From: Condylostoma magnum
Lineage: Eukaryota; Ciliophora; Heterotrichea; Heterotrichida; Condylostomatidae
NCBI GenBank assembly: GCA_920105805.1
Contig: CAKKTI010000130.1
Location: 1 to 48,858, forward strand
Direction: 5' to 3'
Length of the DNA: 48,858 nt
Of this stretch, positions 1 through 11,909 are shown piece after piece; position 1 is the first letter of the stretch; the number at the start of each line of letters is the position of its first letter. The translations under genes were made by a program, and so were the position numbers. The notes under the pieces were generated by a model. That model saw only the letters and a program-made list of their open reading frames with translations. It made no database searches and had not been told where the DNA came from.

Positions 1-2930
1 AATATCTACGAAATAACATACAAAGCTAGCTTATCAGGCAGTATTTCCCATATTTTGTCAGTATAGCCTAAAATGGAGTATAGAAACACAGATTCATGCT
101 TATTACAAAGTCTTAAGTTTTTGTTAATGTTTGAATAATTTCTCAACTAGGTGAACATATGATCTATTTTTGTGTTAATTGTTGACTAAATGTTTAAAAT
201 TTCTAATGGTGAAATGAATTAAGGCTCAGTTGGATCTAAGAAGTATGCTATTATAACAATGCATTCAGTATTAACCATATCCAAGACCTAGTTCATTTAG
301 CCTCTTATCAATAAATCACATATTCTCTAAAGTGCTATATTGTACTAGAAATTGTTAAGGGTTAAATAAGCTAGGTTATCATCATAAAATGATTTTATAT
401 TATTCATGAAACTTTATTACACAAACCGTTGCTGTATCTTTAATAGTGGATGAAGGTCTTGCAATTAATTATCTCCTTAACAGTACTAAAAGAATTAAAT
501 TAGCAATTCAATCTCTAAGTAAGTAATTTTTCTAGCATTTTGATTTCTGGGATAAATACCGTTAATTAGAATTAAAGATTAGCAGTAAAAACATACATTC
601 ATGTGATTTGCTTGAGGGTTCCTGTATTAAAGTAGTGAAAAAAGTACTAGAAATAGTCTGAGTTTAGGTAAAGAAAATCCAATAGTGCTTTCTGAGGTCA
701 TTAAAATATGCATTGCATAGAAGCTTTATCCATCTTAGCATAAATAAAATATAATTTCTTTTACTTTATTAATAAACCAAGTGCTATAGGATATTTTTTA
801 ATTGTCTTACCACATAAAGCACTCTACAAAATGAACAAAAAGCCCATATATATCTTATCCTTACAATTTCTTCTTATATATCAAATTATTCGCAATAGCA
901 TCTCCACTATCAAGATTATTAGAATGATAGCTGATTTCTTAATAAAACTACGGAGGAAAGCAGTGCTTTATCATTTCATGAGCTTTATAAATGATTTAAT
1001 TACTTTTCTTAACTTGATTAACTGATAAATTCGTTCTCAAAAACACAAATCCTTTACTAGAGTGTAATTATTTAGGGCTTGAATCTAATTCGGTAGGAAG
1101 AGGATTAGTTTCATGAGAGATATAAATAGGTAAATCTTCAATTATTTCAACTTCATTATCCGGGTCGTTGATTAATTGTAGTTAGTATATATTGATGGTG
1201 AATCCATCAGATATCACTAATTTGTCAATTCCCATCTGTATACTATAGCATTCTCCATAGTCTTTATATAAATGAGGCTCAGTTGAGAAGAATATCTTTT
1301 AGTAGGGAAGACTAATAGTCTGTCCTTAAATATTTTCAATCATTGTATAAAAAATATCGCCTAATCTGGAAGCTAGAGCAAATTGTCCATCTGATGTGCA
1401 AATAGCTAAGAATAAACTATCTTAACTCCATGAAATATCAACTACTACTTTGTTTATATAGAGGTTTATTCTATCATTATCAATAGTTTAATTAGGATCT
1501 AAAGATATAGAAGTTGCCATTTTGGTGAAAGGTTTATAGTACACAATCATACTTTACTGTGTCTCATAGCCACTAAGCACAGCCGCTAATAGATTAGTTC
1601 TATAGTCCAACTTTTAAATCAATTTTATATCATTGTCTTATATTTTAAACTATTTCAAATCACACACTCCTTTGCTCTCTAGTCTATTTCTAATCTCATA
1701 GTTAAGCAATCCTCCCTTTTTCCCTTCTTAAATCTATGCAAAAGTATGAATGATTTCTAAGCCAAAAAACTCCTCTTCTACAATTAAATTACTTCTTATA
1801 ATATTTATTTAAACTCCTTACAAGTCTTGCAAAATGCTTACAAAACTACTACTTATTTTATTTTAGTTGCCACCAGTGCTTTAACTAGAAACAATGCTAC
1901 TTGCAGCTGGAGATATAGGTTAAGCTATTGAATTATTGCTAGAAGACAGTTAAAGTCAATGGCCTTTCGGTGAAGTGAAATTGCAACTGTAATACTTTAT
2001 TTTGAATTTGGGGTAAAATAGCCAAATTGTCTCATTGTTTAGGATTACTACAGAGCATACATCGTTGACTGAAATTTGGTTTATAATGGAATTTTGCATT
2101 GCCTCGAAGATCTATACCGGGATCTTTATCTATCATGATCTCTGCCTATACAGATTTACAGCTTCTAAATATCCTTCGTTAGTTATTACTCCTACAAAGG
2201 GGGAGTTGGGCACTACATCAATGTGCAGATATTTGTCAGATAGCTCCATTAGCTATTGGGTTTTACCTAACTAGCTCACTTCTACTATTTAAGATTAGGT
2301 TCTCAGTATAAAAGAAAACTTATCATTTGGGTGAAAATAAATATTGTGCCAAGGAGTTTAAGTGTGAATAGAGACAGCTCCTACTTTTTATGCTTTAAAC
2401 ATATTTAAATATTTTTACCAAGCTGAAAGTGAGGTCCAGTCTTCAGTGTTTACCGATTTGGTCTTTCTATGGGATAATTTAAACGTTGTAAAGGGGCGCG
2501 GCTGTACTGCTAGTTAAGCTTTTGGAGAGAAGTGACATTAGTTTCCGCTTATAGCAATGTCTTGAGGTTGTGTATAGTTTTGTAGTTGGGATTAGTTTCT
2601 CTTTTAGTATTTTTTAACTTGGACTGATTTTGCTAGGATTTGCTTTAGTCCAAATTTAGTTAATTTGTTTTTATTCAGCCTTTTAAGTTTTCCTGTATAA
2701 AATGTTGTATAGTTTTTACTGACTGGCATGAAGATTTTTGAATTATCAGCTGCTTGTAAAAGGGTATTATATTAATCAAAGGATTTTGTATTAGAATAGA
2801 GAGATTGATGCAATGAAGGTAGTAAATTTCTATCATTAGAGTCTTATTTTAGATGTTTTGTTTAATGTCCTTATTTACGAGCAAAATTGTAACTTGCTGG
2901 GAAAAATGCATTCTTATGCCTAAAATCCAT
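1..2930 (-). CDS. CPLANE1 (JBTS17)-like ciliary scaffold, N-terminal 976 residues, cut by left edge
   Basis: The start is an ATG at 2930-2928, and the frame stays protein-like to base 1, so the C-terminus lies outside the window. The first ~650 residues look like a beta-propeller. The stretch DISWSQDSLFLA, followed by a hydrophobic strand run and VISDGFTINIYQL, resembles from memory the N-terminal propeller of human CPLANE1 (DISWTHDSLFLT ... ISDGY). That protein is a ciliogenesis and planar polarity effector mutated in Joubert syndrome, which recruits intraflagellar transport parts at the ciliary base. The region after residue ~650 is helical and unrecognised. TAA, TAG and TGA occur many times in frame as Q or W. 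The propeller assignment is firmer than the CPLANE1 name; another large WD protein is the main alternative. Confidence 0.55.
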
Positions 2931-3217
2931 ATAATTATATAAATAAATGCCAATATGTTAAAATGTAACTATTTTGTATTCTAACTTTTCAAAACTAATT
3001 TAAAATACTGTATAAAAAAGGTATCTGAATAATCTACTACAATAGTCTAAAGACTTTCTCAGATTAATTTGATTTTTTAAAAAGTTTCTTTAATTATTTC
3101 GATAATATACACAAACAGCTCTATTATTAAAATATAGACGATTTTCGGCAGTTATAGTATTAACTATACACCCAACAAACTATGTAAATTTAAAAAGTGG
3201 TATTTAGTATTCTATTT

Positions 3218-3529
3218 TCACTGCTCTAATAATGAATTTTCTGTTCTTGATGAAGTCTCTTTATACTATCTTCCATAATTCACTTTTATAGGAACTCTTC
3301 TTGAGTTTTCAGACAATTTCTAGGCTAAGTATTACTTAAGCTCATAATTCTACTCTCAAATTCTAGTATCATAATTAGACTTAGTGCTTTACAATCTTCT
3401 TTTAATCCTTTTATTTTCCTTGCAAACTTTCATTATAAAATTGCTCCTATTAGTGCTATTCAACGACTGCAACGCCTTTTTATCAAAAGAATTACTTAAA
3501 ATAGTAGGTCTATTATCAATCTTATACAT
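3218..3529 (-). CDS. small CFAP97/Hemingway-like protein, 103 aa
   Basis: This short basic protein starts with ATG at 3529. Its core (KENKRIKRRLQSTKSNYDTR, then WEQNYELKQYLAQ) has the spacing of the CFAP97/Hemingway motif: an EN-x-x-L-x-x-L helix, a short loop with Y, then W and another helix. The family belongs to ciliary axonemes. The W is encoded by TGA, while the chosen stop, 50 codons later, is also TGA (3220-3218), after 16 codons free of reassigned stops and with a CAG glutamine just before it. It lies between the CPLANE1-like gene (287 bp away) and the transporter (215 bp, divergent). The family call rests on one short motif, so it is tentative. Confidence 0.45.
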
Positions 3530-3744
3530 TTTTTCCAGCAATTTTCTATTTGAATTTTGAATTTAACTTTATCGCATGGTTTCATTCATTTACTTTTTTG
3601 CTTTGGCCTGCACATGCGGCATTTACCTAGGAGGTTTGTTATCTAATCTCGACCTTATTTAATACAATCTCTATTTATGTACATTATGCTCTCTATCAAT
3701 ATCCCGTTATGACAAAATTTTACTAGAAGGCTTCCACATTTAAT

Positions 3745-5058
3745 ATGGAAAGCAAAGAATATGAAGAACTGGAAGAATATAGTCCGACATCTCCTACTAA
3801 AAAGGTGAAATGGTCTCAAAGGACTTTTAACAAAATGAATCAGGGATCTGTACGTGCTTCTATATTTACTTTAACTTCGACTGCTCTAGGGGCTGGGTAT
3901 CTAGCAATTCCTCTCTCTTTGCAGTAGTCTGGCCTTATATTTGGACTAGGCATGGTATTCTTCTGCGCTGGTTTAATGTACTACAGCTTAAAATCCATTT
4001 CAATTGCATGTTTTAAAGCAGAATCGAACCATTATGGGACTGTTGTTGAAAAAATATTAAACAAGGTAAAATTTATGCAGGAATTAGCTGTTTTGTTAGA
4101 AATCGGCATCATTTCTAATGCCGTTGGGCTTATTATAGGTTATAATATTATAAGTAACTTTTAAGCAGTTGGAGAGCTCTTTGTATCAGTGCTCAATTCA
4201 ATTGACATAAAGTACGATGATGAGATAAAACGTCTTATAGTGATCTTGGTACTCAATGCATTTATAATTCTTCCATTAGGTTTACTTCGTAAACTCGGAG
4301 CCTTGCGTTACAAAGCTTTCTTCAATGTCACATCTCTCACATTCGTCCTTTTACTCGTAGTCATTGAATTCGGGTTCTATGTGCCTCAAAACAACTATGA
4401 TGACATAAAATACTTTGACCTGGACTTAAGATTCTTCGGCTCCTTACAACTCCCAATGCTTGGCTATCTCTGCCACTAAAATGTCTGTAGAATCTAAGGC
4501 GAGCTGGTCGATCCTACAAGGAAAAGAATGGACAAGGTAATCTTCAGAACAATAGCTACAATGTGCACTTTATTCAGCGTGATCTCCCTCTTCGGGTACT
4601 TATCGTTACTGTCAGATGTGCCTGCTTTGATTGTTATGAGGAAAACTGCAGATACGATTTCTAACGATGGGGCGATGGTGTTTGGAAGGTTTTTGATATG
4701 TTTGACACTTGTAATAGGAGTTCCCTTGAACCTGCACCCTTGTAGATCCTCTATAGAGAAACTGTGCTTTAGAGTTCAAGGTACATCGCCCATGTGGATG
4801 CATGTTTTAATTACCTTGCTGTTTATAGCAGTTACTATGACCACAGCTATTGTTTTCCCCAATATAGTATTCGTTTTTAGCTTTTTAGGAGGGTTCTGTG
4901 GGACTATTATGGCTATTATAATACCAGCCTTATTGCATGTTAAGTTAAGTGAGAAGCCAGCTAGCTCGATTTAGAATGTTATCGTGTTGGCAGGTATGAC
5001 TATATTAAGTTGTATTGGATTCACAGCGATAATAATTAACATAGTTCAACTATTTTAG
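3745..5058 (+). CDS. AAAP-family amino acid transporter (SLC38-like), 437 aa
   Basis: An acidic cytoplasmic N-tail of ~35 residues leads into GSVRASIFTLTSTALGAGYL, the signature first helix of amino acid/auxin permeases (Aa_trans), with the conserved G-x-G kink. About eleven hydrophobic segments follow, and the last one ends within a few residues of the stop, as the family topology predicts. It should move neutral amino acids with H+ or Na+ across the plasma or a vacuolar membrane. Four in-frame TAG/TAA codons read as Q. The end is the cluster TAG TAA TAA at 5056-5064, after 27 codons free of stops. The next gene starts at 5064 in another frame, which rules out read-through to the next TGA at about 5240. 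Confidence 0.85.
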
Positions 5059-5063
5059 TAATA

Positions 5064-7346
5064 ATGGATTTTTTTATACTTAAAAGGACAATTTCACTGT
5101 TTTTAGGGATTTTAGGATTATTTGGAGTTTTTAGATTAGCGGATTAAAGGAGTGAGGGAATTGATGCAGTGTAGGAAGAGTGTTTATGAGATGGTAAGAA
5201 AGGTTTTACTGTACTGTAAGAGTTAGAGAGGGAATTTGTATAGTTGAATGATGTAAAGATAAGTGATAGACTGGCATGCAAACCTGATAGCTTTGGTTAC
5301 TCTCCTGATGAAGCTTAAAGATTGTTTTAGAATATCATTTTTCCTAAATGCCCAAAACCTGAGAAGCAGATTATAGAAATTGATTAGAAAACAAATGAAT
5401 TAAAGTTAAGTTGCAAAGGGACATATGTATTAGGAGTAGAGTAAAAACATGAGTAATTTGGGTATTTTGACTTTATAAATGAGCCTTAAGAGTATAAAGG
5501 CCCTGTTTTACTTAAAGACCAAGAATATTTTCTCGCTTCATGTGATAATACGAAGGATAAATTGTTTGAAGAGATAAAGTATATAAACAGAGTTGATTTA
5601 AAAGCGGTTTAAAGAGCATAAAAATCACTTAAAACCACTCCAATCAACATTGTTATAGTTACTATCGATTCTGTTTCTAGAAGATAATTTTATAGAAAGT
5701 TGCCTTAAACCATTGCATATCTATAGCAAATTTAAAACAAAAATCACAGTGTATTTGATTTTAAGCTACACAATGTAAATGGAGAGTATTCATCAGATAG
5801 CTTCATTCCAATGTTTATGGGAGACATACCAGTGCAAAGACTAAGAGAAACACTTAAGGGTGATCCTTTATACTAATATTCTATTTGGAAAATGATGTAG
5901 GAAAATGTAAAATATATACAGGGATTCGTTACTATGATGGGAACGGATGATTGTGGAAATGATTTAGCTGGTTTTATAGGAGAAAATCCTCAAATTGATC
6001 ACAAAATAGGCACATTCTGATGTGCAATGCTTAGGTATTACTCTTTTATGTAAAATATACACAGGAATAATAGCAAAAAGCAACGATGCCTGGGCTAGGA
6101 GAATGCACATACTTACATGCTGGATTACTTACTGCAGTTTACAAATAATTATAAAAATGTATCAAGGTTTTCTTATATTCACTTAAACACAGCTCACGAG
6201 GGGTCGGGAACTGTAGTTTAATCCTTAGATGAAGATTTAGTTGATTTTATAAAGCAATTTACACAATTTGAGAACTCAATTCTCCTTTTATAAGGAGATC
6301 ATGGCATGAGATACGGGGATTGGTTTACTAAGGTTGATGGGTCAGTAGAGCATAGACTTCCAGTTTTCTTTATACTAGCTTCTAATGATCTACAAAAGCT
6401 TTTCCCTGACATAATGAAGTACTTACAACATAATACAGGGGTGTTGGTATCAAAATTAGACATGCATACCACACTGTAAAGCTTAGTATTTTAGTAAAAG
6501 GAAGATTATAAACAGTATCAATGCAAAACGAGTAATAAGTTTAAGTCTTATAGTATTATAACGGATGCAATACCTATAGATAGAACTTGTGAACAAGCCG
6601 GCATACCTCCCTTTTGATGTTCCTGCTTACCATTTGTAGAAGATGAAAATTTAAAGCAAGATACACTCATTTAGCAAATTCTTGAAGAGATTATATGAAG
6701 TTTGAACTATATGACTTATACTCCTAGGAACTCTAAAACAAGTATATGCTAAAAAATAAGCTTGAATTAAATAACAAATGCATCAATGCAAACTACAGAA
6801 AATGAAATTTACTACAAGTTGAAATTCAATATACAGCAATCAATTACAGTCTAATTTGAAGCCTTGGTGCTTCTAAGTGAAAAAAGACTGAAACAAAGAC
6901 TAAGGGATGGTTTTGGTAGTAAGATATTCTACAATAACAAACGAATGTACATGAAGATAATGTATGTTAAGAGATGAGACGCATATGCAGGGCTTTGCAA
7001 GGACTTATCAATACTAAAAGAAGTAGACCCAATGTTCTGCATATGCTAAGATTTTGACTAAATAAAGCAGATTGATCCTAAATCATACTACTCCATTGTA
7101 AACAAGTACACAATATACAAACAGGACAAATAAAACTGTGTTTAAACCTGCGAGTAGAACGAGAAATCCTGCAGTGAGTTTGCCTTTCCAATCATCCAAA
7201 ACTGCGAAAAACTGTAAGAAATTGGCTGCAAGACCTGCCATACTACACACAACTCTCCTTTTGTCCTACAAGACGAATGCGGTATAAATCCAACCTACAA
7301 ATTCAACTGTGAAATTTCCAGCATAGGCTATTGTCCCTGTCAATAA
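5064..7346 (+). CDS. DUF229 sulfatase-fold type II membrane protein, 760 aa
   Basis: The N-terminus is a strong signal anchor (ILKRTISLFLGILGLFGVFR). A lumenal or extracellular alkaline-phosphatase/sulfatase-like domain begins near residue 195 with IVIVTIDSVSRRQFYRKLP, the DUF229 hallmark around the metal-site aspartate. Later metal-site motifs are GDHGMRYG and the TAHEGSG loop. The C-terminal ~150 residues are cysteine-rich. The family occurs widely in animals and protists; substrate and reaction are unknown. It starts 5 bp after the transporter stop, in a different frame. It ends at TAA followed at once by TGA; its last ~35 codons have no reassigned stop and write glutamine as CAA. Convergent citrate synthase ends 14 bp away. 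No intron is needed across 2.3 kb. Confidence 0.8.
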
Positions 7347-7360
7347 TGAAAAAACCTTAA

Positions 7361-8683
7361 CTACTCTCTAGCTAACTCTTCCAATTCTCTCAAGCTAACT
7401 GATACTGGCCTTTCTAGGGAAATATTCATCGATCTAACCCAGATCGCATTGGCCATTACTCCCATGGTCCTGGCTACTCCGAAAAGTACAGTGTAGTACT
7501 CATATTGCTTTAGATCATAGTACCACAGTAGCGTCCCACTAGCAGCGTCGACATTGGGCCACGGGTTTGACACTTTCCCAGTTTGTTTGAGAATACCTGG
7601 GATTACTTCAAAGCAAGTTTTCATTAGTCTGAATAGCGGGTCATTTGGCATTATTTTCTCACCGAATTGTAATTAGCAAGTGAACCTAGGGTCAGTGTTC
7701 CTAAGTACTGCATGACCGTATCCTGGCACTACCTATCCTTAGTCTAAAGTATTCTTTACTAACATCTCCACTGCTTAGTGGTTTATATTGTCCCCTAGTT
7801 TCTCCTTAGCCCATAGCAACCATTTAAGACACTCTTAGTTGGCAAGGCCGTGCAGAGGACCTGCTAGACCGTTGAGACCTGCTGAAAATGATCTGAACAC
7901 TGAGGTCAGGGAGGTTCCTACTAAATGAGTAGTGTGAGCACTTACGTTCCCACCTTCATGATCACTGTGAATTACTAGATACAGTCGCATTAATTCATGG
8001 AAGTCAGGGTCCTCATATCCTAATTATCTACCAAAATTGGCCCCCATGTCTAGATCAGGGTTAAATTTGGCAACTTTTCCGTCGTAGTATGTATTCCTGA
8101 AGATCTTAGCGGCTATTAAAGGAGTCCATGCCACTAGGTTCAAAGCATCCTCATATACATACTCCCAGTGCTTAGTTCTATCTTAGTCTTTGAAAAATCC
8201 CTAAAAGAAGTTGTTAGTCTTCCCTAAAGAAAGCACTCCTATTGAAAGTTAGGTCATAGGGTGCATATGCTTTGGTAAAGTATCCAATAAATCTAAAGTT
8301 TCTTATGGAACTTGCATTGCTCTTTCATTCAAATCTACTCTTAACCCTTCAACTTATTATTTAGTTGGAATTTAACCAGTTAAAAGCAACCAAAACAAAG
8401 CTTCGGGCATTGGCTCAGTATGGAAGGCCGGTAGAAGCTTTTAGCATTCCGGGATTGAGTAGCCTCTGAATCTAATTCCTTCTTAAGCGTCCACTCGAGA
8501 AGTTTCTGTTAAAAGGCCTGGCACTCCTCGCATTCCTGTGAGTACTTATTGGACTGTGACATTAGCAATTGGAACATTGCCGTGTTCTTGAAGTAAATGA
8601 TTGATTCGCTGTTTTGTTTAAGGAATTGTTTTTGCATAAGCTTCCTTTAGTGTAGATAGTTATCTTAGGGAATGTCGTAACAT
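7361..8683 (-). CDS. citrate synthase, mitochondrial, 440 aa
   Basis: This enzyme condenses acetyl-CoA and oxaloacetate to citrate in the mitochondrial matrix. The start gives a targeting-type N-tail ([17 protein letters not shown]). Recognisable blocks follow in order: [33 protein letters not shown] with a catalytic histidine, HGLANQE, and [15 protein letters not shown]. Length agrees with the animal and plant mitochondrial form (~440-470). Glutamine in the first 340 codons is often TAA/TAG, but the last 96 codons contain none before the TAG at 7363-7361. If only TGA ended genes, the frame would run seven codons further and enter the convergent DUF229 gene. The start lies 23 bp from the divergent HD-protein gene. 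Confidence 0.95.
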
Positions 8684-8706
8684 ATAAATGGTAAAGAAGT
8701 ATAAAA
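8684..8706. promoter_or_regulatory. 23-bp divergent start-to-start spacer
   Basis: These 23 bases separate the ATG of citrate synthase (minus) from the ATG of the SAMHD1-like gene (plus). Both starts are well supported by conserved protein sequence close behind them. The spacer is A-rich with a TATAAAA-like end, and it is too short to hold two separate promoters and leaders. Either transcription starts inside or opposite the neighbouring gene, or both leaders are nearly absent. Confidence 0.5.
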
Positions 8707-9957
8707 ATGGCAGATTCTATTATAAGAGATGTAATATATAGGGAGGTAAGTGTACCTGATATATGGAAGTAAATAATCAATACACCACCGTTTCAAAGGT
8801 TAAGATATATTAAATAATTAGGGTCAGCCTTCTATATTTATCCCGGTGGAATACATACAAGGTTTACGCATTGTATAGGTACCGCCAATTTGTCCAGGCA
8901 TTGTATGCAATGCCTATAACGAAATAACCCTAGCTTGGAAATATCGTAAGATGATATAATGAATGTTTCTATTGCAGGATTATGCCATGATATAGGGCAT
9001 GGGCCGTTTTCTCATCTATTTGAACATTAAATTTTACCAAAACTTGGCATTTAAGATTGATGTCATGAGTAAACCTCAGTTGAGCTACTTGATTATATAA
9101 TAGACAATAATCAAATTGATATTGAATAAGAGTAAATAAGGGAAATTTAATCAATGATGCTAGGAAATCTTCAGGGATTTAAGTATGAAATTGTGAATAA
9201 TTCTATTACTACCTTAGATACTGATAAAATGGATTATTTATAAAGAGATTAATTGCACTTAGGATTACAACATAATTCGATTAATTGGAATGATATTATG
9301 AATAATACTAAAGTTGTTTAAGATACTCTATGCTATGATATTAATTAATAGACTAACATCATGAATATTTTTAACACTAGACACTATCTATTTGACAATT
9401 ATTACTGTAATACAAAATGTATTGCTTTAGATTTAATGATAAGCGATATTTTGATAAATGCGGAGCCTGTACTAGAGTTAAAGTAAAAAATGAATAATCT
9501 TGAGGATTATATATAGATAACAGATGGGATTTTAGATACTACCATGTATATAAATAATCCATTACTTGATAAATCCAAATAAATAATAAATAGGCTGAAC
9601 AATAGAGACCTATATAAGTTAGTATAAGAAACTAAACTAAGCTTATAGCAAAACTTAGAAAAATTCACATAAGAGAACATTTCCTCATACAATCAATCCA
9701 GTACTTCTCTATCACCAGATGATATATAAATAGTAACTCATAAAATCTCACCAGGAAAAGATCAAATAACTCTTAAATATTACAATAATAATCAAATTAT
9801 TCTAGATAACATAGAATTCGAAAAATATAATAAAGTCTGCTTATTTGTAAAGGATAAAACAAAATTAGAAGCAGCTTAGAGCGCCTTTAATCAATTTTTA
9901 AAGCATGAAACTCCATAAGAAGATCTAATTTAGAAAATAATATACCATTACTACTGA
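8707..9957 (+). CDS. SAMHD1-like HD-domain phosphohydrolase, 416 aa
   Basis: The protein opens almost directly into the dNTPase-type HD domain: FQRLRYIKQLG, then HTRFTHCIG and HDIGHGPFSH, which carry the metal-binding H...HD residues, then W-CHEQTSVELLDYII with W encoded by TGA. Enzymes of this family remove triphosphate from dNTPs or related substrates. It lacks the SAM domain of animal SAMHD1, as many protist versions do. The C-terminal half is asparagine-rich and diverged. The end is uncertain: candidates are TAA 9916, TAG 9931 and TGA 9955-9957. The last, chosen here, overlaps the convergent kelch gene's stop by 7 bp. Confidence 0.82.
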
Positions 9958-11900
9958 AAACTAATTATAAAGTATTGCAAAATTTTATAGAAAACATCAG
10001 CTGCAATTTTTCCTGATACATATTATTACTGATCTCCAATTCCCATCTTCCTGTAAATCTTTTATTTCCTATTCTATGACAATTGCCTCTTACCAAGCGA
10101 TTACGGTATATTCCTTATAAGTCTCTTTATATCGCCAAATGTGCAATAAAAATCTGAGTCAACTAGTGATTTTATGATATTTCTTATTTAGTGAAGATGA
10201 ATTTCCTCTTCTACTTAATTTGCCTCAAAAATGTTCTCAAGTCTATCAAAACCCAAGCCACAATAGTGATTTAGATTGATCAAGTAAACACTAAGTTGTC
10301 TCCTTGATACTATAGCATCCTCGCCTGCAGAGTCCTGGCTTGATTCAGAATCGTTTTTAAGGCCACGTAATAATCTAGTTTTTCTTCTTAATGTCTTCCA
10401 GGTTAATAAAGCTGATTAGTGTCTGGGTTTCAGTAGGGATTTAAAGTCAATTTCCTAGGATTCTTGCTCTGGAGTTTTGTGTTCAGTCGATTTACCCTCA
10501 GGGGAGGTAATAAACTCTATGTGTTTATTTACATCAAATGTTTACTCCTACTAAAAGCTCCTTTTATTAAACCCTAAGGAATACAACTCATAGCTTTAAG
10601 ACTTATCTTAACTTTGACTAGATAATGAACTTTAGCTAGAATGGCTGCTAAAACTGATATCACTTTATTTTGCCTCACTTACTAAATTTAAACACTAACT
10701 TTAAACTATCTAATCCCCTTCAAAAGAGTTATCTGTAATTACAGATTCTATATCCTCAGACTCAATATCATCATCTGGATCCCCTTAAAGGTTCAGATTA
10801 GGAAACTTTGAGTCGAGAATATTCTCATCTGATTCTGAGGAGCTTGAAATGTCATTAACCTGGTACGAACCTCCCAGTGGTATTGGGGTTTACTACACCA
10901 CTGGGAGTACGACCTCAGATTAGCTTGAGAAAGATCTGTCAGTACTGCTGTTTATCATATTTAAAATTGTTTGTTGTGGACTCTTCGGAGGTGTTTGGCT
11001 TTTCTGGATCATTGCATCAGAAAAATCGATGTATCTTGTCTTGCCGTCTGATATACTGTACACTATGCTTACTGGGAATCCATAAAAATAAATTTTACGG
11101 TTTTTTATAAAAGTTGGGTAATCCGGTTTGGGATTATAGGGTAAATTTGGCAGTTCTAGTATTTCTTCATCTACAGTATATAAATAAATACTTTAATTAA
11201 TCTATTTTACATTTTCATTTGCAGTTCATCCTCCAAAGAGTAGAATGTGATCTTTATCAATAAAAACACTTTAAATATGCTCGTGAATTTTATCAAAAGC
11301 ACAACTTTACACTTAAATCGCATTATTAAGCAAATCTACTCTATAAAAGTTATAATTTGGCTAGTTATCCACTCATCCTCCAAAAGCATATAAAAAATGT
11401 TTACTTAAGATGGATCCATAGTACATAAGTTTTCTAAATTTCTTACTATATATTGAATTATTACACAACAGCAGATTATCCCATGCATTTTACTTTATCC
11501 TAAAGACAAGTATAGGACTAGGAGCAAATTGATTTTCTTTTATGTAACTTCCCCCGGCTAATATAAACCCGGCAGATTTTCATACATGAATTTACCCTCT
11601 AAGCATTTTCACAGGAAGGTCAGGCATTCTATACACCTTATTATCCCTTAAGCATATTAAATAACACAAATCCTAAAGCCTATCATGGCATATCCCCCCA
11701 GCAATAATTAATTTATCACTTTAAATCAACCCAAGGGCGGAATCAGTAGGCATTTCACCTTAAAAATTCAACTGCCTTCCTTATAAAAACCCTTACTGTC
11801 TCTCCCATATAACTTTTCTTTCAACATCCAAGAAGTAAATATCATCAGGAATATAATCTCTCCAATTAACAGCTTAAAATTTAGTCTAACAGCATCCCAT
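9951..11900 (-). CDS. acyl-anchored kelch-repeat protein with Ser/Gln-rich linker, 649 aa
   Basis: The N-terminus MGCCQTK is a strong myristoylation plus palmitoylation signal. About 300 residues of kelch repeats follow, with the double-glycine turns LIIAGG, FILAGG, YAFGGW and LLFGGW; two of the blade tryptophans are TGA codons. A Ser/Gln/Asp-rich linker (about residues 320-480) leads to a basic helical C-terminal region that I do not recognise. Kelch propellers bind partner proteins, so this is probably a membrane-attached adaptor. The frame is continuous for 1.95 kb. The last 26 codons have no reassigned stop and use CAA/CAG, then TAG TAA. Its ATG is only 9 bp from the divergent ATG at 11910. 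Confidence 0.75.
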
Positions 11901-11909
11901 TTCAGTAAT
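11901..11909. promoter_or_regulatory. 9-bp divergent start-to-start spacer
   Basis: Nine bases (TTCAGTAAT) lie between the ATG of the kelch gene on the minus strand and the ATG of the EF-hand gene on the plus strand. The kelch start is supported by its MGCC signal and the kelch sequence right after it. The plus start is supported by a protein-like N-terminus, although an internal ATG further downstream is possible. Confidence 0.4.

Noticed and set aside
3745-9957. A code with TAA/TAG always glutamine and TGA the only stop (karyorelict type).
   Set aside because: The transporter would extend about 180 bp into the DUF229 gene in another frame, the USP and TUTase would overlap deeply at their 3' ends, and the frequent stop-free zones before TAA/TAG would have no reason to exist.
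11690-11702. An apparent frame change in the kelch gene at a run of G/C.
   Set aside because: Counting shows six C on the plus strand (TATCCCCCCAGC), which keeps LIIAGG and the next blade in one frame. No frameshift exists.
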